Shown piece by piece: positions 11,700 to 22,419 of a stretch of 64,000 nucleotides of DNA (positions are counted from its first letter, which is position 1; each line of letters starts with the position of its first letter). The stretch is taken from NCBI GenBank assembly GCA_030765065.1, contig CM060983.1:47676067-47740066 (forward strand), written 5' to 3'. Made by a program: the position numbers and the translations under genes. The notes under the pieces are model-generated. The model was not told the origin of the DNA, searched no databases, and was given only the letters and a program-made list of their open reading frames with translations. This DNA comes from Deroplatys truncata (lineage: Eukaryota; Arthropoda; Insecta; Mantodea; Mantidae).

Positions 11700-13013
11700 C
11701 GAGGGGTGATCAGAAATTAAGGTTACAAAGCCTGCAGTGAGACGTGCACAATTTATTCAATGTAACCAATACAGACAACTGATAGTATATACATTAGGTT
11801 ATTTTTCGTCATAGTCTCCATGTAGGTTCAGGCACTTGTCTCTGTGAGATGAGTTTGAATATTCTCTCCTGGTAAAAATCCTGTCCTTGCGTGTTTAGCC
11901 ACGTTGTCGCGAAGCGTTTCACCTCTTCGTCTGAAGCGAATCGTCGGTTTCCTAGGTGTTCCTTCAAGTGAGGAAAAAGGTGAAAGTCGCTTGGAGCGAG
12001 GTCCGGGCTGTAGGGATGGTGGTCGATGATGTCCCAGCGAAACTGCTTCAACAACGTGGTGGTCTTCTGGGCTGTATGACGTCGCACATTGTCGAGAAGG
12101 ATGATGACACCCTCGGTGAGAAGTCCTGGCCCTTTCCTCCTGATTGCTTCATGAAATCGTGTCAAGGTAGTATCGGCCAGTGGTCACTGTGTGCCCTCTT
12201 TCTAAAATCTCGACGAGTATGACACCCGCGCTGTCCCAAAACTCTATGGTCATCAACTTAATGGCAGATGGGTTCACCTTAAACTTCTATGTCTTTGGAG
12301 AGGAAGGGTGTTTCCACTCCATTGACGACCGCTTTCTGCTGGGGCTGTAGTGGTGGATCCATGTTCGTCACCTGTGGCAATGTGATGAAGAAAATGTTTC
12401 CCTTCAGTGGGGAACCGTTGCAAAAGTTCCAGACTTGCCCTCATGCGCTTCTCCTTGTGCTGGTTGGGCAGATTTCGTCGAATCCGTCGGGAACAAACTT
12501 TCCGGTACTGCAGAATATCGTGAACAACGTGACGAATGCTTCCGAACGACATTCCCAATTCTACCGTCATATGCCGTAACGTGATCCTCCTGTTGTCCTG
12601 AGTCAAATCCTCTACGCGAGCTGTGTTCAAATCTGTTGATGCCATGTTGGGTCAGCCACTCCTATCCTCTTCGGTGACGTTTTTTCTACCGACCACAAAC
12701 TTTTGGCACCATTATGTGACATCCTAACGACGTTACAGTCTCTCTGTAAGCCTCTATCAGCTGCCGGTGACTTTCAGCCGCGGTTACATGTTTTCTACCA
12801 CAGAAATCGAATAACGGAGCGGATTTCTTCTGAGGCCAGTTTTCCAAACGAGTCGCCATTTGTGTTCACCAAACCTAGCACTGTAGGTAGCAGGTGGCTG
12901 AAACTCTGCAGAGTTGCCAACCGTATGTATTAGAATTACCAAACATTACTGATTTCTCTATAAAGGACAAAATTCCAGGAATATCGGTCATGTAACCTTA
13001 TCTTCACCCCTTG
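11700..13013 (-). mobile_element. Mariner element C, complete ends
   Basis: The left end CGAGGGGTGATCAGAAATTAAGG and the right end read on the minus strand (CAAGGGGTGAAGATAAGG) form imperfect inverted repeats that share GGTTACA further in. TA flanks both ends (11698-11699 and 13014-13015). Length is 1,314 bp. Confidence 0.88.
11809..12900 (-). pseudogene. Mariner transposase, frameshifted
   Basis: Minus-strand fragments in order: helix-turn-helix II (RHMTVELGMSFGSIRHVVHDIL), a KVCSRRIRRNLPNQHKEKRM linker, and IATGDEHG, the first-Asp motif (family GDETW). After frame changes, an open C-terminal stretch of about 118 residues (12165-11809) carries ILLDNVRRHTAQ (second Asp) and YSPDLAPSDFHLFPHLKEHL (third Asp). 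Exactly 34 residues separate the last two Asp, the DD34D signature. The Trp of the GDETW motif is changed, and the N-terminal quarter is only traceable in pieces up to about 12900. Confidence 0.87.
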
Positions 13014-13015
13014 TA

Positions 13016-13457
13016 CATTAAACATAACAAACAGTGAACAATTTCCTCCCAATTCCTATTGATTTGACAATTGTGTGCTCACTAATTCTGTATTTCAGTA
13101 ACGTTCGTTGTAATAAAGAATACTTATAATGTTGGTTATTGTATCCTTACAATACTGAATGTCTACTTCTAGTTTCCCACGCCAGATGGTAGTAAATGAT
13201 TCACGTTGCACTGATCAATCACATGATTCTGATTTGTTCTCCAACAACGCCGTTAAAGTACAGGTAAATATAAATATTTTATGAGTGTGTTTAATAATCA
13301 TGATTTTTTGGGTAATTCACCTCATTTTATTAGTGAAGTAGAGTTATAAGTTGCTACTCTTGATTTCCAAATCCTCTAGGGAACTTGTTTCGTCGTTTTG
13401 TGACCCTCGATCATCACTCGGGATGTTGCCTATGATGTGTGTGTGTGTGCGCGCGCG
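13016..13457. other. No gene recognised
   Basis: AT-rich spacer ending in a short GT/GC alternation (about 13436-13457) directly before the inverted-arm mariner. Confidence 0.5.
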
Positions 13458-13675
13458 CTTGTCGTAGCGGGTGCACACATCACGTAGGCACCTGTTCAGT
13501 CAGTGACAGTCAGAGGAAGATAGCAAGTGTGTCGCAGGAGTGGGTACGAGAAGAAAAGCGTGCGGTTGTGCTTTTATGGGCAAAACGCACTGTTCACAGA
13601 AGGACTGCATCGCGAAATGCGTCCTGTGTATGTTGATAATTGTTTATTACTGAAAGCTGTGTCCAATTGGGTTGG

Positions 13676-14350
13676 TTAACACTGGAAGGGACAAGCATCA
13701 AAGATCAAATGAACAGCCTTGAGTGTTCCAAAACACTGTGAGCAAAACCTTGCAGGCTGATGGAATCGTCTTGAACTTGTTTTTTTTTGGGGGGGAGGAG
13801 TGGGATGTTTCCATTCCATAGAGGATCGTTTGGATTCCCGTTGAAAGTGGTGAACCCCAGACTCGTCCCATGTAACAATTCGTGTCATGAAGTTCTCTCC
13901 TTCCCCAATGTACCGAGTGAGGTGCTGCAAAGGACAGATCCATTCTGTTCATTTTGTGTTCCTCAGACAACTGGCGGGGCACCCACCGTGCACAAACTTT
14001 CTGAAATTTCACCTGTTCATTAATGATGTAAGTAGTTCTATGTAAACAACCTACAGCACTACGTCATCAATCGTTACACGCCTGTCATTACGAATGATTT
14101 GTTCCACACGGTGCATTGTGGTTTTAGTTTACAACTTCGCAGGACGACGGGGACGCTTCTGAACTCTGATGCTTCGCCTTCCCGTGTTAAACTTGTTAAT
14201 CCAATTGAATACAGCTTTCCGTGACAAACAGTTTTCACCATACACAGGTCACATTTCGCAATGCACTTCTGTGGACAGTCCTTTTGCCCCGCCCCCCCCC
14301 AAAAAACCGCACAACCACACGCTGTTCTTCTCGTGTCCACTCCTGCAACA
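13676..14350 (-). pseudogene. Mariner D transposase, N-terminal two thirds only
   Basis: Read on minus from 14350: QEWTREEQRVVVRFF opens the N-terminal domain. RTVHRSALRNVTCVW and a GENCLSRKAV-like helix-turn-helix follow in altered frames, then KVCARWVPRQLSEEHKMNRM, and VTWDESGVHHFQRESKRSSM, the first-Asp motif (family GDESWVHHYQPESK). The reading stops shortly after PSACKVLLTVFWNTQG, where the inverted arm begins, so the second and third catalytic Asp are absent. A poly-C/A slippage zone near 14290-14303 and several frameshifts add further damage. Confidence 0.82.
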
Positions 14351-14352
14351 TA

Positions 14353-15523
14353 CACTGCGTGATCAAAAGTATCAGACACCTGGCTGAAAATGACGTACAA
14401 GTTCGTGGCGCCCTCCATCGGTAATGCTGGAAGTCAATATGGTATTGGCCCACCCTTAGCCTTGATGACAGCATTCACTCTCGCAGGCATACTTTCAATC
14501 AGGTGCTGGAATGTTTCCTGGGGAATGGCAGCCCATTCTTCACGGAGAGCGGAACTGAGGAGAGGTATCGATTTACGTCGGTAAGGCCTGGCACGAAGTT
14601 GGCGTTGCAAAGCATCCCAAAGGTGTTCTATAGGATTCAAGACAGGACTCTGTGCAGGTCAGTCCATTACAGGGATGTTACTGTCGTGTAACCATCCGCC
14701 ACAGCCCGTGCAGTATAAACAGGTGCTCGACTATGTTGAAAGATGCAATCGCCATTCCCGAATTGCTCTTCAATAGCTGGAAGCAAGAATATCAACGTAG
14801 ATCTGCGCTGTGATCGTGCCACGCAAAACAACAAGGGGTGCAAGCCCCCTCCAGGAAAACCACGTCCATACCATAACACCACAACCTCCAAATTTCACTG
14901 TTGGCACTATACACGCTGGCAGATGACGTTCACCGGGCATTCGCCATACCCACACCCTGCCATCGGAACGCCACATTGTGTACCGTGATTGGTCACTCTA
15001 CAAAACGTTTTGCCACTGTTCAATCGTGTAATGTTGACGCTCCTTACACCAAGCGAGGCGTCGTTTTGCATTTTTCTGCGTGAAGTGTGGCTTATGAGCA
15101 GCCGCTCGATCATGGCATCCAAGGTTTCTCACCTTAGACCTAACTGTCATAGTACTTGGAGTGGATCCTGATGCAGTTTGGAATTCCTGTGTGATGGTCT
15201 GGATAGATGTCTGCCTGTACGCTTTTGTGCTGTACATGTCCGTTCACGTTTCCACTTCACTATCACATCAGAGATAGTGGACCTAGGGATGTTTAGGAGT
15301 GTGGAAATCTCGCGTATAGACTTTTGACACAAGTGACAACCAATCACCTGACCATGTTTGAAGTCCGTGAGTTCCACGGGGCGTCCCATTCTGCTGTTTC
15401 ACGATGTCTAATGACTACGGAGGTCGCGGATAATAAGTATCAGGCAGTAGGTGGCAGCACAATGCACCTAAAATGAATAACGTATGTTTGTGGGGGTGTC
15501 CGGATACTTTTGATCACATGGTG
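14353..15523 (-). mobile_element. Tc1-like element nested in mariner D
   Basis: Inverted ends read CACTGCGTGATCAAAAGTAT at 14353 (plus) and CACCATGTGATCAAAAGTAT from 15523 (minus), continuing to GGACACC. TA is present outside both ends (14351-14352, 15524-15525). Removing this 1,171 bp and one TA joins the mariner D sequence cleanly at GGCAAGTA / TGTTGCAGGAGTGG, matching the intact left arm (AGCAAGTGTGTCGCAGGAGTGG) with small changes. Confidence 0.92.
14434..15389 (-). pseudogene. Tc1-like transposase, broken
   Basis: Starts MGRPVELTDFKHGQVIGCHL at 15389. It has a first helix-turn-helix (IREISTLLNIPRSTISDVIVKW), a QTSIQTITQEFQTASGSTPS second DNA-binding part, AAHKPHFTQKNAKRRLAW, then MWRSDGRVWVWRMPGERH and FGGCGVMVWTWFSWRG. 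The family uses a DD34E triad. The first-Asp region is disrupted (family WSDES). The second motif reads FQHSRAPVY where Asp is expected, so it is lost. The third, NPIEHLWD, keeps its Glu. Frames change at least four times. The C-terminus IPQETFQHLIESMPAR is well preserved. Confidence 0.9.
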
Positions 15524-15599
15524 TACTTGCCATTTTCTTCTGGCTGTCATTGACTAACCAGGTGCCTACGTGATGTGTTCACCCGCTACGACAAGCATA

Positions 15600-16378
15600 C
15601 ATATACTGCTATCTGCTGGCAAAATAATACGCGCAAGTTAAATATGTTATACGGTAAACTGACGTTTGCGATTTATTTATTGACTCCCCCTTGTTCATCT
15701 ATTGTTACACTTGCAATAAAAGAATGGTTTGCTTTCATGAACATAGTGGTCCATTAAAATGAACCAGTTGTGGACAGCAGAAATAGAGGAGAAGCAAAAA
15801 TCAGAGCAAGACAACTAGGAGTTGATGACAAGAGAAGAGAAACTAAAAGAGAGTTTAATGAAAGAGAGAGAATGAAAGCTCCACAGAGTAAATATACGGT
15901 CCCGCATGCCTCGGATGCTATGCTGGCTGCATTTTGTAGAGGTTAAAGGGGTGAATTCTGCACCAACTAACTGTTGAACGTATTCAACCATTAGATATCA
16001 GAAGTCGCGAACAAAGCATTAAATTGCTAACTGCGTGTTGAACATCAAAATACGGACGATCTAAAAACCATTAAATGATTGGGGAAGGTAAATTAAAATT
16101 CAAAAGCTAAATGTGGAAGGGTTTCTTGCAATGATAATAATAACAATAACAATAATAATACTGGAATGCGTGGATTCAAAATAACAATGAAACATACCCC
16201 ATGGCCCATTACGCTGACTGACAGCAATTAATACGCCTCTAGCACTAGAAGCGCCATATAAATTATGTTTCTAAATATGCTGTTGCGCTCATATTGGCCT
16301 AAGGTATTGTAGCCAATTTCGTGGAATTTAGTAATGACAAAACATAGTAACTACCATGGGCTGCTACTGTGTTATTAT
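15600..16378. other. No gene recognised
   Basis: AT-rich spacer with purine-rich stretches (about 15780-15880) and short ATA/AAT runs near 16133-16160. Nothing coding was recognised. Confidence 0.5.
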
Positions 16379-16380
16379 TA

Positions 16381-16993
16381 CCTTCCCTACTACGTATAGT
16401 AAGTAGCGGAAGTATTGTATTCCACCCAAAAATTCAATACCGGGATTTCATCGGAAATATGTGTTTTGAGGTACACTGAGTGCATATAAAGCATTTTGGA
16501 AACATGTCCGTGTGTGTGTCTGTGAACAGCATAACTCAAAAACGAAAAGTCGGATAAACACCAAACTCGGTATTTAGGTTCAGTATCTTCCAGAGATTCG
16601 ACACGAAGGTTTTCAAGAAAATCTCTCCACCCCAGATTACCCTTTACATGGAACAATTTTCGAAAATTTAAATTTTCTCAAAAATGGCTCCAACGATTTT
16701 GATTAAAATATCATATGTTTAAGATATTTTCATGACAAATGAAATGTATATCTAGAATTTTCTGGGAATGTCTCCAAAAGTATTCTTCATTGTGAACGAC
16801 TTTTGCATAACTGGTAAACCATAAGAGATATACAAAATTTTACTACACAAACAATGTAGATCGCGTTAAAATACACAATTTATGTCATATACATTTTTTT
16901 GTTGAGTGAACCATTTTCGAGATATTGCTTGTTATTCCCTTAAATTTTCCAATGCTTATACCTCTTCTCAAATGGGAATTCGTTATTCATTTT
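16381..16993 (+). repeat. HINE-A copy, 3' truncated (unit 1 of tandem set)
   Basis: Starts at CCTACTACGTATAGTAAGTAG and proceeds through the microsatellite site (short here, GTGTGTGTC), the AACTCAAAAACG block and the middle module. It ends at TTCGTTATTCATTTTT, where the next unit starts. The last ~270 bp of a full element is missing. Confidence 0.85.
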
Positions 16994-17868
16994 TACTTTC
17001 TCTACTACGTATAGTAAGTAGGGGAAGTATTGCATTCCACCCAAAAATTCGATACCGAGATTTCACCGGAAATACATGTTTTGAGACCTCCTGAATCCCA
17101 AAAAAGCATTTTTGGAAACATGTCCGTGTGTGTGTCTGTGTGTGTGTGTGTGTGTCTGTGTGTGTGTGTGTCTGTGAACAGCATAACTCAAAAACGAACA
17201 GTCGGATAAACACCAAACTTGGTATTTAGGTTCAGTATCTTCCAGAGATGCGACACGAAGGTTTTCAAGAAAATCCCCCCACCCCAGACTACCCTTTACA
17301 TGGAACATTTTTCGAAAATTTTAATTTTCTCAAAAATGGCTCTAACGATTTTGATTAAAATATCATATGTTTAAGATAATGTCATGAGAAATGAAATGTA
17401 TATCTCGAATATTCTGGGAATGTCTCCAAAAGTATTCTTCATTGTGAACGACTTTTGCATAACTGGTAAACCATAAGAGATAGACAAAATGTTACTACAC
17501 AAAAAATGTAGATCGCGTTAAAATACACAACTTATGTCATATACATTTTTTTTGTTGAGTGAACCGTTTTCGAGATATTGCTTGTTATTTCCTTAAATTT
17601 TCCAATACTTATACTTTTTCTCAAATTCGTTATTCATTTTTTTATGTCCTGGACATGCAAAGAGAATGGAATGCGCCACATAGCAACCAGCGTTAAAATA
17701 TTTGACCATCGCTTAAAAGCTACCATATTTCCCTTGCATCTACAAGAAAATTACCAATAAGATTGACATCTCGATATCTCGATTAACATGAAGCATATGG
17801 AGAATAGGCGTTTGTAAAAATAGATTGTACAAGAGTAGAGAAAGTCATGTGAGTGTAACACATCAGAT
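16994..17868 (+). repeat. HINE-A copy, full length (unit 2 of tandem set)
   Basis: Begins ACTTTCTCTACTACGTATAG and ends GAGTAGAGAAAGTCATGTG, then AGTGTAACACATCAGA plus T-run: the complete terminal set. It carries the module with CACATAGCAACCAGCG and shares private changes (AGATTGTACAAG, AAAAGCTACC) with the copy at 43368-44262, so the two form a young subgroup. Confidence 0.92.
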
Positions 17869-18190
17869 TTTTTTGTCTTGGTTATGCAAAGAGTATTAAT
17901 CTGTGGCAAAGAGAATGGTGCTGCACCTAGCAACCAGCTATTAAGATATACGTCCGTGCTTATATTGCCCTTGCAAATACAAAACAAAGGGAACATAGTA
18001 CGCCTTAAGCGTTAGTCAAATATTTTTAGAACTGGTCGCTATCTGTAAAATGTAATTTTCTTTGCATGTCAAAAGATCGTTTCTGCAAATATTTATCTCG
18101 ATTAATATGAAATAGATGGAGAATAAGAGTTTGTAAAATAGTTTGTACAAGAGTAGAGGAAGTCATGTGAGTGTAACACATGAGATTTTT
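17869..18190 (+). repeat. HINE-A 3' part (unit 3 of tandem set)
   Basis: Continues from the T-run of unit 2 with the alternative module GGTGCTGCACCTAGCAACCAG and ends AGTAGAGGAAGTCATGTG followed by AGTGTAACACATGAGA. The 5' two thirds of an element are absent, so the unit joins at the T-rich block that normally precedes the 3' module. Confidence 0.85.
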
Positions 18191-18285
18191 TTTATTTGAT
18201 GATTGCAAATAAAATTTATCTACTACTATAATAACCATTTTAGTTCGTAGTTACTAGCAACAAAAACTATACTTTACTATACTTT

Positions 18286-18579
18286 ATGTTCTACTTAAAA
18301 AACCTTGACCGTATACATTCTGCAGCCATGAGAATTATATTGGGAGCCTATTGCACAAGTCCAATTGAATGTCTAGAAATGGAACTAGATGAGCCACCAC
18401 TTGGGATAGGAAAGGATTATTTAAGTATTAAATACACTATTAAAATAGCTGCTTTATCTAAAACTATGGTTCACACATACATATTCCCTATAAAATCTCA
18501 AATAGACCAACTTAAACGCTCTTTAATTCACTTCCATTTCATGGTCGTATTGAATATTACACAAAGAAAATACAAATAA
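18286..18579 (+). pseudogene. LINE reverse transcriptase, C-terminal remnant
   Basis: The frame reads LKNLDRIHSAAMRIILGAY, TSPIECLEMELDEPPLGIGK and YLSIKYTIKIAAL. This is the conserved region following the RT fingers in Jockey-type ORF2 (family LDRIHNxGIRIATGAFRTSPIxSL). It stops after about 98 residues. The catalytic YxDD lies upstream and is not present in the window. Confidence 0.85.
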
Positions 18580-18675
18580 GTTCACCTAAGTTGACAACAA
18601 CTGAAAATCATGAAACTCTTCCTTGGAACCTAAAAATAAACCTGCTTTGAATCAAGAGATGGAACGATATAAAAA

Positions 18676-19535
18676 AATTCTGATGTGTTACACTCACATG
18701 ACTTTCTCTACTCTTGTACAAACTATTTTTACAAACGCTTATTCTCCATCTACTTCATGTTAATCGAGATAAACATTTGCAGACTCTATCTTATTGCTAA
18801 TTTTCTTGTAGGTGTAAGGGGAATATATATTTACAAGGGCAATATAGAAATACAGTATCCTTTAAGCACATACATATCTCTTAATAGCTGGTTGCTAGGT
18901 GCAGCACCATTCCCTTGGCCACAGATTAATACTCTTTGCATATCCAAGACAAAAAAAATGAATTAACGAATTCCCATTTGAGAAAATAAGTATTGAAAAA
19001 TTTAAGTGAATAACAAGCAATATCTCGAAAATGGTTCCCTCAACAAAACAAACTGTGTATGACATAAATTGTGTATTTTAACCGCGATCTACATTTTTTG
19101 TGTAGCAAAATTTTGTCTATCTCTTATGGTTTACCATTTATGCAAAAGTCGTTCACAATGAAGAATACTTTTGGAGACATTCCTAGAAAATTCAAGATAT
19201 ACATTTTATTTGTCATGAAAATATCTTAAACATATGATATTTTAATCAAAATCGTTAGAGCCATTTTTGAGAAAATTAAAATTTTCGAAAAATATTCCAT
19301 GTAAAGGGTATTATGGCGTGTCGATTTTCTTGAAAACCTTTGTGTCGCATCTCTGGAAGATACTGAACCTAAATACCAAGTTTGGTGTTTATCCGACTGT
19401 TCGTTTCTGAATTATGCTGTACACAGACACACACACACATATCTCAAAACATATATTTCCGGTGAAATCTCGGTGTCGAATTTTTGGGTGGAATACAATA
19501 CTTCCCCTACTTACTATACGTAGTAGAGAAAGTAA
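18676..19535 (-). repeat. HINE-A copy inserted in a LINE
   Basis: Plus-strand start TTCTGATGTGTTACACTCAC and end ACGTAGTAGAGAAAGTAA: a complete copy with the GGTGCAGCACC-type module and a very short microsatellite (CACACACAC, then a deletion of the CGGACATGTTTCC block). LINE sequence resumes right after 19535. The left junction is an A-run (T-run on the element strand), compatible with insertion between T residues. Confidence 0.9.
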
Positions 19536-19559
19536 GAACAGACTGCCACCGCCGTTTAT

Positions 19560-20362
19560 CAACAACTCTTTAATGAAATTTCTGGAACCTACTATGACTA
19601 TGAAAAAATTTTACAGGTGGATCAAAAACTCAACATGGAGTAGGAAGTGCAACCGTCCTACAAAATGGAATTCATATAGAAAGGCTCCCTGATGACTTCT
19701 AAATTTATTCTACTGAGTTATATGCTCTGAAACAAGCATTTTTATACATTACAGAATCCCATAAACAACTATACATAGTTTTTTCTGATTCAAAAAGTGA
19801 TATCTTAGCCACCCAAAATATACATACAGAAAGCAAACTTATACAAGAAATACACATGTTATATAACCACGCAATGGAACCAGGAAAACAAGTGATATTG
19901 TTTTGGATTCCATCGCACCAACAAATACGAGGTAATGAGAGAACGGACGAAGCAGCTAAAGCGTCCATTGAAAAACCAACATTTAATGCAGAGATAACAA
20001 CTTAGCCCTATATATCCGAACCAAAATCATAACTTCATGGAAAAAAAATATGGTCTCAAAATCAAGGAAATAAGCTACTTACTGTAATAGGGTCTTCAAA
20101 CAACAAATGTATTTTTAAACTTAAACATGAAACACCAAGTTATTACCCGCTTAAGAATTGGATATACAAAGATGACACACTTCTATCTGATCACCAAAGA
20201 AACTCAGCCGCAGTGTTCAACAAGCAAAACTCCATTGACAGTTTCCCATGTACTCACAGAATGCCAACGTTATAATCCACACAGGAAAATATATAGCATC
20301 CCAAATAATATTAGCTGTCTTAATGATTCAACAATGTATAAAAATATTATAATGTTCTTATA
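19560..20362 (+). pseudogene. LINE RNase H domain and C-terminal Cys/His motif, broken
   Basis: RNase H motifs in order: TGGSKTQHGVGSA (family TDGSK, first catalytic Asp replaced by Gly, about 19613), YSTELYALKQA (Glu), IVFSDSKSDILA (Asp), and IPSHQQIRGNERTDEAAKA (His and last Asp). One stop lies between the first and second motif. After a frame change, MKHQVITRLRIGYTKMTHFY leads to a C-terminal CxxC-like set: QCSTSKTPLTVSHVLTECQRY (20212-20275), where the second Cys is Ser. This order is that of Jockey/I-type ORF2 C-termini. It is not functional. Confidence 0.85.
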
Positions 20363-20390
20363 AAACATACAACTTTATATTGAAATTTAA

Positions 20391-21090
20391 AACAGCTGTA
20401 CTATAATTATAATTGTTCTTTGTGTTGATCACATAAGAAAACCATTATCTGTTTATTATCAAATGATATTATTTATGTATATTCCTAGAGATCTATTAAT
20501 GCTCAATAACCACTGTATTCATGTAAGAGTGTATCATTCATCAAAACAATTGATTCTTGGTGCGAATCGAAGCCGGGACCTCCTGAATGCGAGCCTTACA
20601 CGTTTCGGCAGTCATTTCGCTCAGTTCCTTTTCAGCGTAATTTAGTGACCTATTTTATGCACCTAAAACTCTAATCTTCGTGCGTAGAACTCCGAGGTGT
20701 GGTATTACACAACAGCAGACGGAACACCTTGGAGTGCTAATAAAAAGCAAACATTATTACCTCAAGGTAATTCTAGCAAAACAACCAGGATGAGATGAAT
20801 GAGTAGATCACGCCGACGGAACCTGCTCCAACTGAGTGCTAATCAAAATGGAACTTTTCCATTTGGCCGGTAATTACCCTTGAGTAATATCGCAAGTGCT
20901 TCAACCTCTAGAAGATCCTATGCCGGAAATTAACTGTTCAATCATGCAGCTACGTCCTGTGAATAAAGAAGCGTCTTTAAAGGCACGAGTTACGTCTGGA
21001 GTAGCGTATTGACGTCCACACGCCAAATTATTCACTCCTCCCTTTCCTGTTTACTTTCCCTGCCGCTAGTATACGAGCCGTGTTTAAAAA
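20391..21090. other. No gene recognised
   Basis: Spacer containing a tRNA-like relic near 20556-20630. The rest, including AT-rich DNA with short GC-richer stretches near 20800-21060, shows no recognisable feature. Confidence 0.5.
20556..20632 (-). other. tRNA-like relic or SINE piece
   Basis: On minus, TCGCATTCAGGAGGTCCCGG precedes GGCTTCGATTCGC, which resembles the anticodon arm to T-arm (B box) of a tRNA. No acceptor stem was found, so it is called a degraded tRNA-derived repeat. Confidence 0.35.
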
Positions 21091-21094
21091 AACA

Positions 21095-21855
21095 TGTGAT
21101 GTGTTACACTCACATGCCTTTCTCTACTCTTGTACAAACTATTTTTACAAACGCTTATTCTCCTTCATGTTAATCGAGATATCGAGATGTTAATCTTATT
21201 GCTAATTTTCTTGTAGATGCAAGGGGAATTGCTAGGCTTTAAGGGATAGTCAAATATTTTAAGAGGTGGTTGCTATGTGGAGTATTCCATTCTCTTTGTA
21301 TTTACCAGGAAAAAAAATGAATAACGAATTTGAGAAAAATTTGACATAAATTGTGTATTTTAACGCGATCTACATTTTCTGTGTAGTAAAATTTTGTCTA
21401 TCTCTTATGGTTTACCAGTTATGCAAAAGTCGTTCACAAAGAAGAACACTTTTTGAGACATTTCCAGAAAATTCGAGATATACATTTCATTTGTCATGAA
21501 AATATCTTAAACATATGATATTTTAATCGAAATCGTTAGAGTCATTTTTGAGAAAATAAAAATTTTCGAAAAATGTTCCATGTTAAGCGTAGTCTGGGGG
21601 GATTTTCTTGAAAACCTTTGTGTCGCATCTCTGGAAGATACTGAACCTAAATACCAAGTTTGGTGTTTATCCGACTCTTCGTTTCTGAGTTATGCTGTTC
21701 ACAGACACACACACGGACATGTTTCCAAAAATGCTTTTTTGGGATTCAAGGGGTCTCAAAAATGTATTTCCGGTGAAATCTCGGTATCGAATTTTTGGTT
21801 GGAATACAATACTTCCCCTATTTACTATACGTAGTCATAGAGAGAAAGTAATAAC
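21095..21855 (-). repeat. HINE-A copy with internal deletion
   Basis: Plus-strand start TGTGATGTGTTACACTCAC and end TACGTAGTCATAGAGAGAAAGT (two-base variation in the terminal motif). A deletion near 21335 joins GAATTTGAGAAAAAT directly to TTGACATAAATTG. The module is the CACATAGCAACC type in altered form. Confidence 0.87.
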
Positions 21856-21984
21856 AGAACATTATTTTCCAAGAAAACTTTTGTTATCGTACATTTACCT
21901 TACACCTTGCACTAGAGGTACTTATGCACAAGAATAGGATAGGACTAGAAGCGATGGGTGACCTAGCACCTCCACATACGCAGA

Positions 21985-22387
21985 TCTTTTGTGCCTTTTG
22001 AACTCCCCGGGTGCTAGCTGGTGCAGCCTCCCCCCCTCGTAGGCTTACACGCCCTCTGAGGAGTCCGGGACCCAGAGACCGTTTGCTGTCCGGAGGACGA
22101 AGGTTTCCTTAGAGCATCCTTTTCCCCTGCCATGCACACGCCGAGGCCTCCCGCCGATACTTGCAAACCATAAAGAGACCAAACAGATGAAGGGTGAAGT
22201 CAAATGAGAATGGAGATGGAATGGAGGAACAGGAAATTCGGGGATGTAATGATCCTTCCCAGCATTTGCCTGCCGACCCGGGGAAACCCCTGAAGAAAAC
22301 TGATAGGTCAGGAAGGTCGGCCACGGGAATGGAAACCACGATTTCCCGAATCGGGCCATAGACGTAACCGCCTGAGCCATCCCGCTC
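21985..22387 (-). repeat. tRNA-derived SINE, copy 1
   Basis: The minus-strand 5' end GAGCGGGATGGCTCAGGCGG (22387 down) matches a polymerase III A box (TGGCTCAGGCGG). A weak B-box-like segment (GCCCGATTCGG) follows. The body contains GGGGTTTCCCCGGGTCGG, CAGGCAAATGCTGGGAAGG and a GAATTTCCTGTTCC block, and recurs in altered form at about 32.8-33.2 kb. The 3' end is uncertain. The 111-codon open frame across it is not a gene. Confidence 0.6.
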
Positions 22388-22419
22388 TATTACTTATCCA
22401 CAGAGCCACCGCCGCTATT

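Larger units (their letters stand above)
13458..15598 (-). mobile_element. Mariner element D with self-inverted end, carrying a Tc1 insertion
   Basis: The outer ends are a long inverted repeat: GCTTGTCGTAGCGGGTG begins at 13458 on plus and at about 15598 on minus, and the match continues inward through CACATCACGTAGGCACCTG. The match runs about 220 bp on the left arm, into sequence coding for the transposase N-terminus (QEWVREEKRAVV). The left arm is therefore an inverted copy of the element's own 5' region that replaced the normal 3' end. A Tc1-like element sits at 14353-15523 inside the 5' end. Confidence 0.75.
18280..20390 (+). mobile_element. Jockey-type LINE, 3' part, split by HINE-A
   Basis: Two coding remnants of one LINE flank a HINE-A copy (18676-19535): the reverse-transcriptase C-terminal end before it and the RNase H domain plus a C-terminal Cys/His motif after it. 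The 5' part of the LINE is missing, as is usual for truncated LINE insertions. After the last codons near 20360 there is AT-rich 3' sequence without a clear poly-A. Confidence 0.85.

Noticed and set aside
22045..22380. 111-codon open frame on minus
   Set aside because: Coincides with a tRNA-derived SINE whose body recurs near 33.1 kb.
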